Source of the DNA: Alienimonas californiensis
GTDB taxonomy: Bacteria; Planctomycetota; Planctomycetia; Planctomycetales; Planctomycetaceae
Assembly (NCBI RefSeq): GCF_007743815.1
Contig: NZ_CP036265.1
Location: forward strand, 956,501 to 1,020,500
Reading direction: 5' to 3'
DNA: 64,000 bases
Positions within the stretch are counted from its first letter, which is position 1; each line of letters starts with the position of its first letter. The notes under the pieces are model-generated. The model saw only the letters and a list, made by a program, of their open reading frames with translations, ran no database searches and had not been told where the DNA came from. Made by a program: the position numbers and the translations under genes. Below are positions 45,511 through 52,952 of this stretch, piece by piece.

Positions 45511-46604
45511 TGGCGGCGGGATTGAACATCGCCTTTTTCGGCTCCTCGCTGGTCAGCGCCTATTGGAACGGCGCCGCGACCTATTATCGCGGGATCGTCA
45601 AGGCCCTGCACGACCGCGGGCACCGGGTGACGTTTTACGAGCCCGACGCCTTCGGTCGGCAGGCCCACCGGGATATGCCAGACCCGTCCTGGGCGACGGT
45701 GGTAGTCTATGAGGGAGAAGGAAACGACGGCGTGCGACGCGGCCTGGACGCGGCGGCCTCCGCGGACGTGATCGTCAAAGCCAGCGGCGTGGGGGTGTTC
45801 GACGAGTTATTAGAAGCCGCCGTGCCGACGCTCGGCGGGCCGGAGACGCTGCGGATCTTCTGGGACGTGGACGCCCCTGCCACCCTGGCCCGCATGCACG
45901 CAGACGCCAACGACCCGTTCCGGCGCCTTGTCCCGCAATACGACGCCGTCTTCACCTACGGCGGCGGCCCGCCGGTGGTGAAAGCCTATACCGCCCTCGG
46001 CGCCCGCCGGTGCGAGCCGATCTATAACGCCCTCGACCCCTCCACCCATCACCCCGTCCCGCCGGACGACCGCTTCGCCGCGGACCTCGCCTTCCTCGGC
46101 AATCGCCTGCCGGACCGGGAGGCCCGCGTCGGCGAGTTCTTCCTGAGCGCCGCCCGCGCCCTGTCGGATCGCACGTTTTTGTTGGGCGGCAGCGGGTGGG
46201 GGGAGAACGTCGATCTGCCGCCCAACGTCCGCCCGCTGGGGCACGTTTCCACGGTCGATCACAACGCCCTGAACCGCACCCCGCTGGCCGTGTTGAACGT
46301 CTCCCGGGAGAGCATGGCCGCGGTCGGCTACAGCCCCGCGACGCGGGTGTTCGAAGCGGCGGGCGCTTCCGCCTGCCTCATCACGGACGACTGGGAGGGC
46401 ATCGACTGGTTCCTCGAACCGCGGCGGGAGGTATTGGTCGCGGAGGACGGGCGGGACGTGGCGGAGCATCTCCAAGCCCTGACGCCGGAGTCGTCGAGGA
46501 AAATCGGCGAGCGGGCGCTCAAACGGGTCCTCGCGGAGCACACCTACGACCGCCGGGCCGTGCGGGTGGAAGAATTACTCACCGGCGAACTGGTGAGGGG
46601 ATAA
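45510..46604 (+). CDS. CgeB-like glycosyltransferase, copy 2
   Basis: A 364-residue relative of the preceding gene: FFGSSLVSAYWNGAATYYRG, LHDRGHRVTFYEPDAFGRQA, FWDVDAPATLARMHADANDP, then LAFLGNRLPDREARVGEFFL, LLGGSGWGENVDLPPNVRPL and STVDHNALNRTPLAVLNVSR with RVFEAAGASACLITDDWEGI. ATG at 45510 shares its A with the previous TGA. A longer frame from 45495 adds only five residues. Substrate unknown. Confidence 0.8.
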   Translation: MAAGLNIAFFGSSLVSAYWNGAATYYRGIVKALHDRGHRVTFYEPDAFGRQAHRDMPDPSWATVVVYEGEGNDGVRRGLDAAASADVIVKASGVGVFDELLEAAVPTLGGPETLRIFWDVDAPATLARMHADANDPFRRLVPQYDAVFTYGGGPPVVKAYTALGARRCEPIYNALDPSTHHPVPPDDRFAADLAFLGNRLPDREARVGEFFLSAARALSDRTFLLGGSGWGENVDLPPNVRPLGHVSTVDHNALNRTPLAVLNVSRESMAAVGYSPATRVFEAAGASACLITDDWEGIDWFLEPRREVLVAEDGRDVAEHLQALTPESSRKIGERALKRVLAEHTYDRRAVRVEELLTGELVRG

Positions 46605-46608
46605 GCCG

Positions 46609-47676
46609 ATGCGAATTGTCATCTTCGGACTGTCCGTCACCTCCAGTTGGGGCAACGGCCACGCGACGACCTACCGGGCGCTGCTCAAAGCATTGCACGT
46701 CGAGGGTCATTCCGTGCTGTTCTGCGAACGGGACGTGCCCTGGTACGCCGGGCACCGCGACCTGCCGGCGCCGCCGTTCTGCGAACTGGCGCTCTATCAC
46801 TCGGTCGGGGAGGCCCGTGAACGCTTCGCTGAGGCTGTGCGAACCGCGGACGCGGTGATCGTCGGCAGCTACGTGCCGGACGGCGTGGCGATCGGCGAAT
46901 GGGCGACGGCGACCGCCGGGGGCGTTTCCGCGTTCTACGACATCGACACCCCCGTCACCCTCGCCAAGCTCGCCGCGGGGGACTTTGAATATCTCGCCCC
47001 GGACTTGATCCCCCGGTACGACCTGTACCTCAGCTTTACCGGCGGGCCGACGCTGCGGCGGTTGGAACAGGAGTTCGGCTCCCCCGCCGCCCGGCCGCTG
47101 TATTGCAGCGTCGACCCGGACCTTTATCAGCCGGACGACGCGATCGAGCGGGACCTGGACCTCGGTTATCTGGGCACCTGGAGCGCCGACCGCCAGCCGA
47201 CGGTCAACCGCTTTTTGATCGAACCGGCCCGGGCCCTGCCGGAGCGCCGCTTCGCCGTCGCCGGGCCGCAGTATCCGGCCGAGATTGACTGGCCGGCGAA
47301 CGTGGAGCGAACCGATCACCTTCCCCCCGCGGAGCACGCCCGGTTTTATAATCGGCAGCGGTTCACGCTGAACGTGACCCGGGCGGACATGATCGCCGCC
47401 GGCTACGCCCCCAGCGTGCGGCTGTTCGAGGCGGCGGCGTGCGGCACGCCCGTGATCTCCGACCGCTGGGCCGGATTAGGGGAGTTGCTCGAGGAGGGAA
47501 AAGAGATTTTCATTGCCGATTCTCCCGCGGACGTCCGTCGCTGGCTGACCGAGACGTCCGAGGCGGACCGCGCCGCGATCGGCGCCGCCGCCCGCCGCCG
47601 GGTCCTCGCCGAACACACGGCCGACGGTCGGGCCGACCAACTCATTCAACATCTTCAAGACCGGGCCGCCGCGTGA
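46609..47676 (+). CDS. CgeB-like glycosyltransferase, copy 3
   Basis: A 355-residue third member: FGLSVTSSWGNGHATTYRAL, LHVEGHSVLFCERDVPWYAG, FYDIDTPVTLAKLAAGDFEY, CSVDPDLYQPDDAIERDLDL, GYLGTWSADRQPTVNRFLIE and LFEAAACGTPVISDRWAGLG. A purine-rich stretch ahead (AGGGGATAAG) may be its ribosome site. The GTG of the methyltransferase overlaps its TGA (GTGA). Substrate unknown; glycan assembly is inferred from the cluster. Confidence 0.8.
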   Translation: MRIVIFGLSVTSSWGNGHATTYRALLKALHVEGHSVLFCERDVPWYAGHRDLPAPPFCELALYHSVGEARERFAEAVRTADAVIVGSYVPDGVAIGEWATATAGGVSAFYDIDTPVTLAKLAAGDFEYLAPDLIPRYDLYLSFTGGPTLRRLEQEFGSPAARPLYCSVDPDLYQPDDAIERDLDLGYLGTWSADRQPTVNRFLIEPARALPERRFAVAGPQYPAEIDWPANVERTDHLPPAEHARFYNRQRFTLNVTRADMIAAGYAPSVRLFEAAACGTPVISDRWAGLGELLEEGKEIFIADSPADVRRWLTETSEADRAAIGAAARRRVLAEHTADGRADQLIQHLQDRAAA

Positions 47677-48611
47677 CTCTTCAATCCGCCGCCGCCCACC
47701 TCCCGCCGGACGCCCCGCCCGGGCCGTGGTTTCATAACCTGTCGCTGCCCGACGGGGCCGGCGGCGTGCTGCACACCGCCCCGGACCACCCGCTGGGCGA
47801 CTTTCCCCGCTTCAAATGGGAGGCGATCGAACCGCATCTGCCCGCGGACCTCTCCGGGGCGCACGCGCTGGACGTGGGCTGCAACGCGGGATTTTATGCG
47901 ATCGAACTGGCCCGCCGCGGGGCGGCGGTGACGGCGATCGACCACGACCCGCGCTATCTGGAGCAGGCCCGCTGGGCGGCGGGGCGGCTCGCCGAGGCGG
48001 GCGCCCTCCCGGCGAACCCGCCGCGGTTCCGTCAGGGCAGCGTCTACGACCTCGCCCGACCGACGCCCGACGAGCCGGAGCGGTTCGACGTCGTCTGGTT
48101 TATGGGGGTGCTCTATCACCTGCGTTATCCGCTGCTCGCCTTGGATCTGCTGGCGGATCGGACCGCCCCGGGCGGGCTGATGGTCTTTCAGACCCTCACC
48201 CTGCCTGAGGACGATTCGAACGCCAAGGCCCCGCGAGGTCTCGGCGTTAAGGACCCCAGCAACGTGCGGATTGGCGAGCGGGCGGCCCTTCGCGCCCCGG
48301 GGTGGCCGACGCTGGCCTTTATCGAACGCGATTTCGAGGACGACCCCACCAACTGGTTCCTCGCCGACGCCCCCGCCTGCCGGGCGATGCTGCGGAGCGC
48401 CGGATTTGAAATCGCCGCCGAAATCCCGGAACAGGAAGTCTTTCTCTGTCGCCGCCGGTCGGATGGGGACGATAACGACCGTCTTCGCGACGAAGAGTGC
48501 CGGGCCGCCACCGGACGACTCGACAGGCCGGGCGAGACCGCCGGCTCATTGTCCGACCTGTCCTCCGGGTCCCCCTCCGCGTGGAGCGTTACTGAGGAGA
48601 GCAACGAATGA
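47673..48611 (+). CDS. SAM-dependent methyltransferase (TIGR04290-like)
   Basis: A 312-residue class I methyltransferase: LPDGAGGVLHTAPDHPLGDF, KWEAIEPHLPADLSGAHALD, VGCNAGFYAIELARRGAAVT (SAM-binding motif I), WFMGVLYHLRYPLLALDLLA and FEDDPTNWFLADAPACRAML. The last pattern matches the TIGR04290 family known from glycan or capsule clusters. The C-terminal ~30 residues are charged and Ser-rich. GTG start overlaps the previous stop. It likely methylates a sugar or acid of the cluster product. Confidence 0.82.
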   Translation: MTLQSAAAHLPPDAPPGPWFHNLSLPDGAGGVLHTAPDHPLGDFPRFKWEAIEPHLPADLSGAHALDVGCNAGFYAIELARRGAAVTAIDHDPRYLEQARWAAGRLAEAGALPANPPRFRQGSVYDLARPTPDEPERFDVVWFMGVLYHLRYPLLALDLLADRTAPGGLMVFQTLTLPEDDSNAKAPRGLGVKDPSNVRIGERAALRAPGWPTLAFIERDFEDDPTNWFLADAPACRAMLRSAGFEIAAEIPEQEVFLCRRRSDGDDNDRLRDEECRAATGRLDRPGETAGSLSDLSSGSPSAWSVTEESNE

Positions 48612-49180
48612 ACGAGACGACCGACGGCCGGGCCGCCGCCGGCCAGGACCAGGAGAACGTGCGGGTTTATCGCTGGCCGCAGTTCGAACTCCGGTTCGAT
48701 CTGGGCGAGGGCGTGGCGCTGACCCGCTACCCCGACGGCAAGACCAGCGGCTGCGGCCCCGTGCCCGAGGATTGCGTTCATGCCGAACGGCTGGGCGTCA
48801 CCCCCGCCCGCCATCGCCTCCTGCATGAATTAACGCACCACCTCGTCGGGCTGCGGTACTACGGGGACCCGCGGGGGTCTCGGGTGATCTGGCGCGACGC
48901 CCACGGCACCTGGTCGGAGACCCCGAAGATCAAGCCCGGTTGGAACGAGAACGCTCAGGAGGAGTGGTTCGTCCACGCGGTGAGCTACGCGGCGCTGGGC
49001 AAGCTGCCCGATCGGGAGTCCGACGAGGACGGCCTGCACTCGGCGCTGGCGGATCTCTCCGAACGCACCGACCCCGACGCCCTGATCCGGGAACTGCAGA
49101 GCCTGCTCGCGCAGGACGCCCCGGTCGTCGACGGCCGCCCGGACGCCGCGGAAACGGCGTCGCCCGCCGGGGCGCATTGA
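48608..49180 (+). CDS. Hypothetical protein with HELTHH motif, end of sugar cluster
   Basis: A 190-residue protein starting at ATG 48608, overlapping the methyltransferase stop and preceded by GAGGAGAG. It contains HRLLHELTHHLVGLRYYGDP, an H-E-x-x-H-like arrangement, and PEDCVHAERLGVTPARH. No signal peptide is seen. HELTHH could be a zinc hydrolase motif, but the rest does not match a known metallopeptidase. It follows the cluster with no gap, so its job may be linked to the glycan. A hairpin lies at the stop. Confidence 0.62.
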   Translation: MNETTDGRAAAGQDQENVRVYRWPQFELRFDLGEGVALTRYPDGKTSGCGPVPEDCVHAERLGVTPARHRLLHELTHHLVGLRYYGDPRGSRVIWRDAHGTWSETPKIKPGWNENAQEEWFVHAVSYAALGKLPDRESDEDGLHSALADLSERTDPDALIRELQSLLAQDAPVVDGRPDAAETASPAGAH

Positions 49181-49204
49181 TCAACAACCTGTTGTTCAAC
49201 AATG
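49175..49204. other. Hairpin at the end of the sugar cluster
   Basis: CATTG-ATC-AACAAC-CT-GTTGTT-CAA-CAATG forms a near-palindrome overlapping the TGA at 49178 in a convergent gap. It may act as a bidirectional transcription end; no T-run follows. Confidence 0.6.
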
Positions 49205-49217
49205 TGCAAGAGCGTGT

Positions 49218-50126
49218 TTATTCGCCCCAGCGCCGGCCGCTGAGGTCGGCGACGACCCGCACCAGCGCCTGGGTGCCGTCCCGCCCGCCGCCGGCCGCGG
49301 CGACGGCGTTGTAGAGCTGCCGGGCGAGGGCCAGGCCCGGCAGGCAGAGGTGCATGCGATCGGCTTCGCTCAACGCCAGACCGAGGTCTTTGAGGAAGTG
49401 CTCGACATAGAACCCCGGGGCGAAATCGCCCTTCAACATCCGCGGAGCCAGGTTCGACAGGCTCCACGAGCCCGCCGCTCCGCCGCTGACGCTCTTCAAG
49501 ACGGTCTCCAAATCCAGCCCGGCCCGGTCGGCGTAGACCAGCGCCTCGCAGACGCCGATCATATTGGAGGCGATCAGGGTTTGATTGACCATTTTCGTGT
49601 GCTGCCCGGCGCCGGAGCCGCCCTGCAAGACGACGGTCTTCCCCAGCACGTCGAACAGCGGGGCGAGAGCGTGAAAGACGTCCGCGTCCCCACCGCACAT
49701 GATGGACAGCGCCCCGCTCTTCGCCCCCACGTCCCCGCCGCTGACGGGGGCGTCCAGGCTCTGCACGCCCTTGGCCGCGGCGGCCTCGGCGATCTCCACG
49801 GCCAACGCGGGGGCGCTGGTGGTCATATCGACCAGGATCGAACCCGCCGCGGCCCCGGCGAGCGCCCCGTCCTCCCCTAAGACGACGGCCCGCACGTCGT
49901 GCGGATAGCCGACGATCGTGATCGTCACGTCGCTGTTCTCCGCCACGGCCCGGGGATTCTCGGCGAGCGTCGCCCCCTTCGCCGTCAGTGGCTCGGCCTT
50001 CGCCGGGGTGCGATTATAAACCGTGAGGGCGTACCCGGCGTCCAGCAGCCGCTCGGCCATCGCGGCGCCCATCACGCCGGTTCCGATCCAGCCGAGGCGG
50101 GTCGTTTCGGGGGAGACGGGCGACAT
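49218..50126 (-). CDS. NAD(P)-dependent oxidoreductase (3-hydroxyisobutyrate dehydrogenase family)
   Basis: A 302-residue beta-hydroxyacid dehydrogenase. N-terminus [20 protein letters not shown] with the Rossmann glycine motif, [20 protein letters not shown] with the catalytic region, [20 protein letters not shown] containing the conserved Lys-Asn, ending in a helical C-terminal domain. It reduces or oxidises 3-hydroxy acids such as tartronate semialdehyde or 3-hydroxyisobutyrate. ATG at 50126 is used: the frame upstream continues through a palindromic element (50172-50256) and gives non-native residues. Confidence 0.88.
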   Translation of the reverse strand: MSPVSPETTRLGWIGTGVMGAAMAERLLDAGYALTVYNRTPAKAEPLTAKGATLAENPRAVAENSDVTITIVGYPHDVRAVVLGEDGALAGAAAGSILVDMTTSAPALAVEIAEAAAAKGVQSLDAPVSGGDVGAKSGALSIMCGGDADVFHALAPLFDVLGKTVVLQGGSGAGQHTKMVNQTLIASNMIGVCEALVYADRAGLDLETVLKSVSGGAAGSWSLSNLAPRMLKGDFAPGFYVEHFLKDLGLALSEADRMHLCLPGLALARQLYNAVAAAGGGRDGTQALVRVVADLSGRRWGE

Positions 50127-50171
50127 ATCGACGGGCGGATGGGGGAAGGATGAAAGATTGTTCCCAACACT

Positions 50172-50256
50172 AGCCCGAAGCGTCAGCGAGGGCCTCCGCA
50201 CACCGGAGAGACGCCTCGTCGGGCGGCGCCCGACGCCCTCGCTGACGCTTCGGGTT
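50172..50256. repeat. Palindromic intergenic element, copy 7
   Basis: Arms 50172-50192 and 50236-50256, 43-nt loop. It separates two divergent genes, so it occupies their shared promoter region, unlike most copies, which lie by stop codons. Confidence 0.93.
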
Positions 50257-50295
50257 GGTAACGCAAGGCGCTGGACAATCTTCTAAAGTGGCCGC

Positions 50296-51207
50296 ATGCC
50301 CCCCGCCGTGCCGATCGACGAACCCCTCGCCTATCTCGGCGGCCGACTGCTGCCCGCGGCGGAGGCGGCCCTGCCGCTGGACGACGGCCTGGTGACGGGC
50401 GGGGCGGCGGTGACGGAGCGGCTGAGGACGTTCGGCGGGGTCCCGTTCGCCGTCGACCGGCACCTCGACCGCCTGGAACGCAGCGCCGCCGCGGCCTTCA
50501 TCGACCTACCCGGTCCGCGGGAGGAACTGGCGGAGGCGATCGCCGCGGTCGTGCGGCATAACTTCGCCCTGCTGGAACGCACCGGCGGCCCCGGGGATGA
50601 ACTGAGCGTTGGCCTGTTCGTCTCCGCCGGATCGCCGGGGGGACCTTCCGTCGCGGGGGTAACGACGACGGTTCTGGAGGCCGGCCGGTTCGCGGCGGAC
50701 TATCAGGACGGGGTGCGGCTGGTCGTGCCGGCGACGCGGCAGATCCCCGCGGCCTGCCTCGATCCGCACATCAAGACCCGCAGCCGGCTGCACTGGCGGA
50801 TCGCCGCCCGACAGGCCGCCGCGATCGACCCGGGGACCAGACCGCTGCTCCTACACCTCGACGGCACGGTCGCGGAAACCGACACCGGCAACGTCCTGAG
50901 CGTCCGCGGCCGCACGATTCGCACCCCGCCGCGGGCCGGCACGCTGGAGGGGGTCACCCAGGCCGTCACTCGTGAAGTGGCGACGGACCTCGGCTTTCAG
51001 TGGGAGGAACGCCCGCTGACGGTGGCGGACCTGTGCGCGGGGGACGAGGCGCTCGTCGCCTCCACCACGCCGACGCTATGGCCCGTCGTCCGCATCGACG
51101 GCCGGCCGGTGGGCGCCGGGACGGTAGGCTCGGTCTATCGGACGCTGACGACCGCCTGGGAGCGGTTGGTCGAGAGCGCGGGGCTGAACAAACCGACGTC
51201 ATTCTGA
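50296..51207 (+). CDS. Class IV aminotransferase (BCAT/ADC lyase-like)
   Basis: A 303-residue PLP enzyme: PLDDGLVTGGAAVTERLRTF, RHLDRLERSAAA, HIKTRSRLHWRIAARQAAAI with the PLP lysine (KTRSR), and TVAETDTGNVLSVRGRTIRT. The ETDTGNV pattern resembles the ETSxxNV sites of class IV enzymes, such as branched-chain or D-amino acid aminotransferases or 4-amino-4-deoxychorismate lyase. Which reaction is unclear. It is divergent from the oxidoreductase across copy 7. Confidence 0.85.
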   Translation: MPPAVPIDEPLAYLGGRLLPAAEAALPLDDGLVTGGAAVTERLRTFGGVPFAVDRHLDRLERSAAAAFIDLPGPREELAEAIAAVVRHNFALLERTGGPGDELSVGLFVSAGSPGGPSVAGVTTTVLEAGRFAADYQDGVRLVVPATRQIPAACLDPHIKTRSRLHWRIAARQAAAIDPGTRPLLLHLDGTVAETDTGNVLSVRGRTIRTPPRAGTLEGVTQAVTREVATDLGFQWEERPLTVADLCAGDEALVASTTPTLWPVVRIDGRPVGAGTVGSVYRTLTTAWERLVESAGLNKPTSF

Positions 51208-51282
51208 CGACGCTAGGCGCGGGTCCGCGACAACTCGCCCCCGCGTCCTCATGGCCGCAAAACATCAGTAACTCATTCTACA

Positions 51283-51319
51283 GCAGTAATTTACTGCGAT
51301 GCCTGTTTAAACTGGCATC
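51283..51319. promoter_or_regulatory. Two adjacent AT-rich dyads ahead of the Gly/Tyr-rich gene
   Basis: GCAGTAA-T-TTACTGC (51283-51297) is a perfect 15-bp dyad. GATGCC-T-GTTTAAAC-T-GGCATC (51298-51319) follows directly with two mismatches at T/T. They lie 75-111 nt upstream of the ATG at 51394, in an AT-rich stretch within GC-rich DNA, and may be operators or a structured leader. Confidence 0.72.
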
Positions 51320-51393
51320 GATCCTGCGGATACGAAGGAGCGGGGCGGCGCGAACCGCAGCCCCCGCTGCCTTCCCCTCATTGCGAGACACCC

Positions 51394-51723
51394 ATGTCGT
51401 CCCGACTCCTTCCCAAATTCGTTGCCGCCGCCGCACTGCTGGGCGTCGGCTTGCTGGCTGCCCCGAACGCGGCGGAGGCCGGCGACCGCGGTCACCGTCA
51501 CAGCGGTTTTCACGGCTACCACGGCGCGCCGAGCTATGGCTATCACGGCGGGCACTACCGCGGCTCCTCCCACGGCTACAACCGCGGGTACTACGGCTCC
51601 CGCTACGGCTACGGTCGCGGTTACGGCTCCTTCAACCGGGGCTACGGTTATAACCGGGGCTTCGGCTCCAGCCGCGGACTGACGATCGGCACGCGGAACT
51701 TCTTCCTCAACATTCGTCGCTGA
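51394..51723 (+). CDS. Small exported Gly/Tyr-rich protein
   Basis: A 109-residue protein. A signal peptide (FVAAAALLGVGLLAAPNAAE) is followed by a low-complexity Gly/Tyr/His-rich region (GYHGAPSYGYHGGHYRGSSH, YGYGRGYGSFNRGYGYNRGF) and a short C-terminal tail LTIGTRNFFLNIRR. Gly/Tyr/His-rich exported proteins can be structural or adhesive and may bind metals through His; nothing specific is known. The region upstream carries two dyads (51283-51319), and a clear intrinsic terminator follows at 51775, so the gene is likely an independent unit. No strong ribosome site is apparent. Confidence 0.78.
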   Translation: MSSRLLPKFVAAAALLGVGLLAAPNAAEAGDRGHRHSGFHGYHGAPSYGYHGGHYRGSSHGYNRGYYGSRYGYGRGYGSFNRGYGYNRGFGSSRGLTIGTRNFFLNIRR

Positions 51724-51774
51724 ACCGGAGCGAACGGCCCGTCCGTCGCTCAGACTCGCGTCGATGTCTTTCCG

Positions 51775-51806
51775 GGAGCCCCGCCACGTGCGGGGCTCCT
51801 TTTTTT
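51775..51806 (+). terminator. Rho-independent terminator
   Basis: GGAGCCCCGC-CACGT-GCGGGGCTCC followed by a run of seven T. It ends the Gly/Tyr-rich gene transcript. Confidence 0.95.
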
Positions 51807-51941
51807 GTGCGCCGCCGGTTCGCCCCCCCGGTCGCGGCCCGGTCGCCGTCGGTCGCAGATGACGGGCGGCGGGCGGACCGACTAGACTGCCGCGCCCCGC
51901 CGCGCGGTCGTGTCCGTCGTTCTTCGTTCGTGTCGCTCGTT

Positions 51942-52946
51942 ATGCCTGAATCCGTCGCTCTCGCCGCCGCTGTGCAGGCCGGTCGGTGGGCCGCGGCGGC
52001 CTGCCGGGCCGTCCGCTCCGCCGCCGATCCTTCCGCGCTGGATAAGTCGGACAAAAGCCCCGTCACCGTCGCGGACTTCGCCGCCCAGGCCCTCGTCTGC
52101 CGGGCGCTGGCGGAGGCGTTCCCGAACGACCCGGTCGTCGGCGAGGAAGACGCCGCCGCCCTGCGGAGCGGGGAGCAGGCGAAGTTCGCCTCGCAGGTGC
52201 TCGACGCGGTGAACCTCGCCGGCCGTCAGTTCGACCTGCCCGCCGCCACCCTGGACGACGTGCTGGGCTGGATCGACCGCGGCGGCGCCGAGGGCGGCGG
52301 GCGGTTCTGGACCGTCGACCCGATCGACGGCACGAAGGGGTTTCTCCGCGGCGGGCAGTACGCGGTGGCGATCGCCCTGATCGAGAACGGCGTGCCGACC
52401 GTCGGCGTGCTCGCCTGCCCGAACCTGCCGCGGAACGGCGGGGACGACGCCGGCGACACCGGGGCGCTATTCGCCGCCCGGCGGGGCGACGGGGCGACGG
52501 TGCGGTCGCTGGGAACGAACTCCACCCCGACCGCGATTTTCACCTCCCCCCAGGCCGATCCGGCCGCGGCCCGGGTCTGCGAATCGGTGGAGTCCGGCCA
52601 CACCGCCCACGGCGCCGCCGCGGAGATCGCCGCGCGGTTGGGCGTCTCCGCGGAGCCGCTGCGGCTCGATTCGCAGGCCAAATACGCCGAGGTCGCCCGC
52701 GGCGGGGCGGAGATCTATCTCCGGCTGCCCACCCGGCCGGGGTACGTGGAACGCATCTGGGATCACGCCGCCGGCGTGGCGGTGATTGAGGAAGCCGGCG
52801 GGCGGGTGACGGACGTGGACGGCCGACCGCTGGACTTCACCCACGGCCGCGGCCTGGAGCGGAACCGCGGGGTGATCGCCACCAACGGCCCGCTGCACGA
52901 CGCCGTGCTGGAGGCCGCCGCCGCCGTGTTGGCCCCGCGGCCCTAA
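51942..52946 (+). CDS. 3'(2'),5'-bisphosphate nucleotidase-type inositol phosphatase family protein
   Basis: A 334-residue Mg2+-dependent phosphatase of the HAL2/SAL1 class: DKSDKSPVTVADFAAQALVC, PVVGEEDAAAL with Glu, the metal site WTVDPIDGTKGFLRGGQYAV and IWDHAAGVAVIEEAGGRVTD. These enzymes hydrolyse PAP from sulfate assimilation to AMP. ATG at 51942 follows the terminator by ~135 nt. The next gene starts 7 nt downstream, so PAP removal and the SLC13 permease may be linked in sulfate handling; that link is inferred. Confidence 0.85.
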   Translation: MPESVALAAAVQAGRWAAAACRAVRSAADPSALDKSDKSPVTVADFAAQALVCRALAEAFPNDPVVGEEDAAALRSGEQAKFASQVLDAVNLAGRQFDLPAATLDDVLGWIDRGGAEGGGRFWTVDPIDGTKGFLRGGQYAVAIALIENGVPTVGVLACPNLPRNGGDDAGDTGALFAARRGDGATVRSLGTNSTPTAIFTSPQADPAAARVCESVESGHTAHGAAAEIAARLGVSAEPLRLDSQAKYAEVARGGAEIYLRLPTRPGYVERIWDHAAGVAVIEEAGGRVTDVDGRPLDFTHGRGLERNRGVIATNGPLHDAVLEAAAAVLAPRP

Positions 52947-52952
52947 TTCGCC

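Noticed and set aside
50127..50201. Extended N-terminus of the oxidoreductase
   Set aside because: It would translate part of the palindromic element; the Rossmann start fits ATG at 50126.
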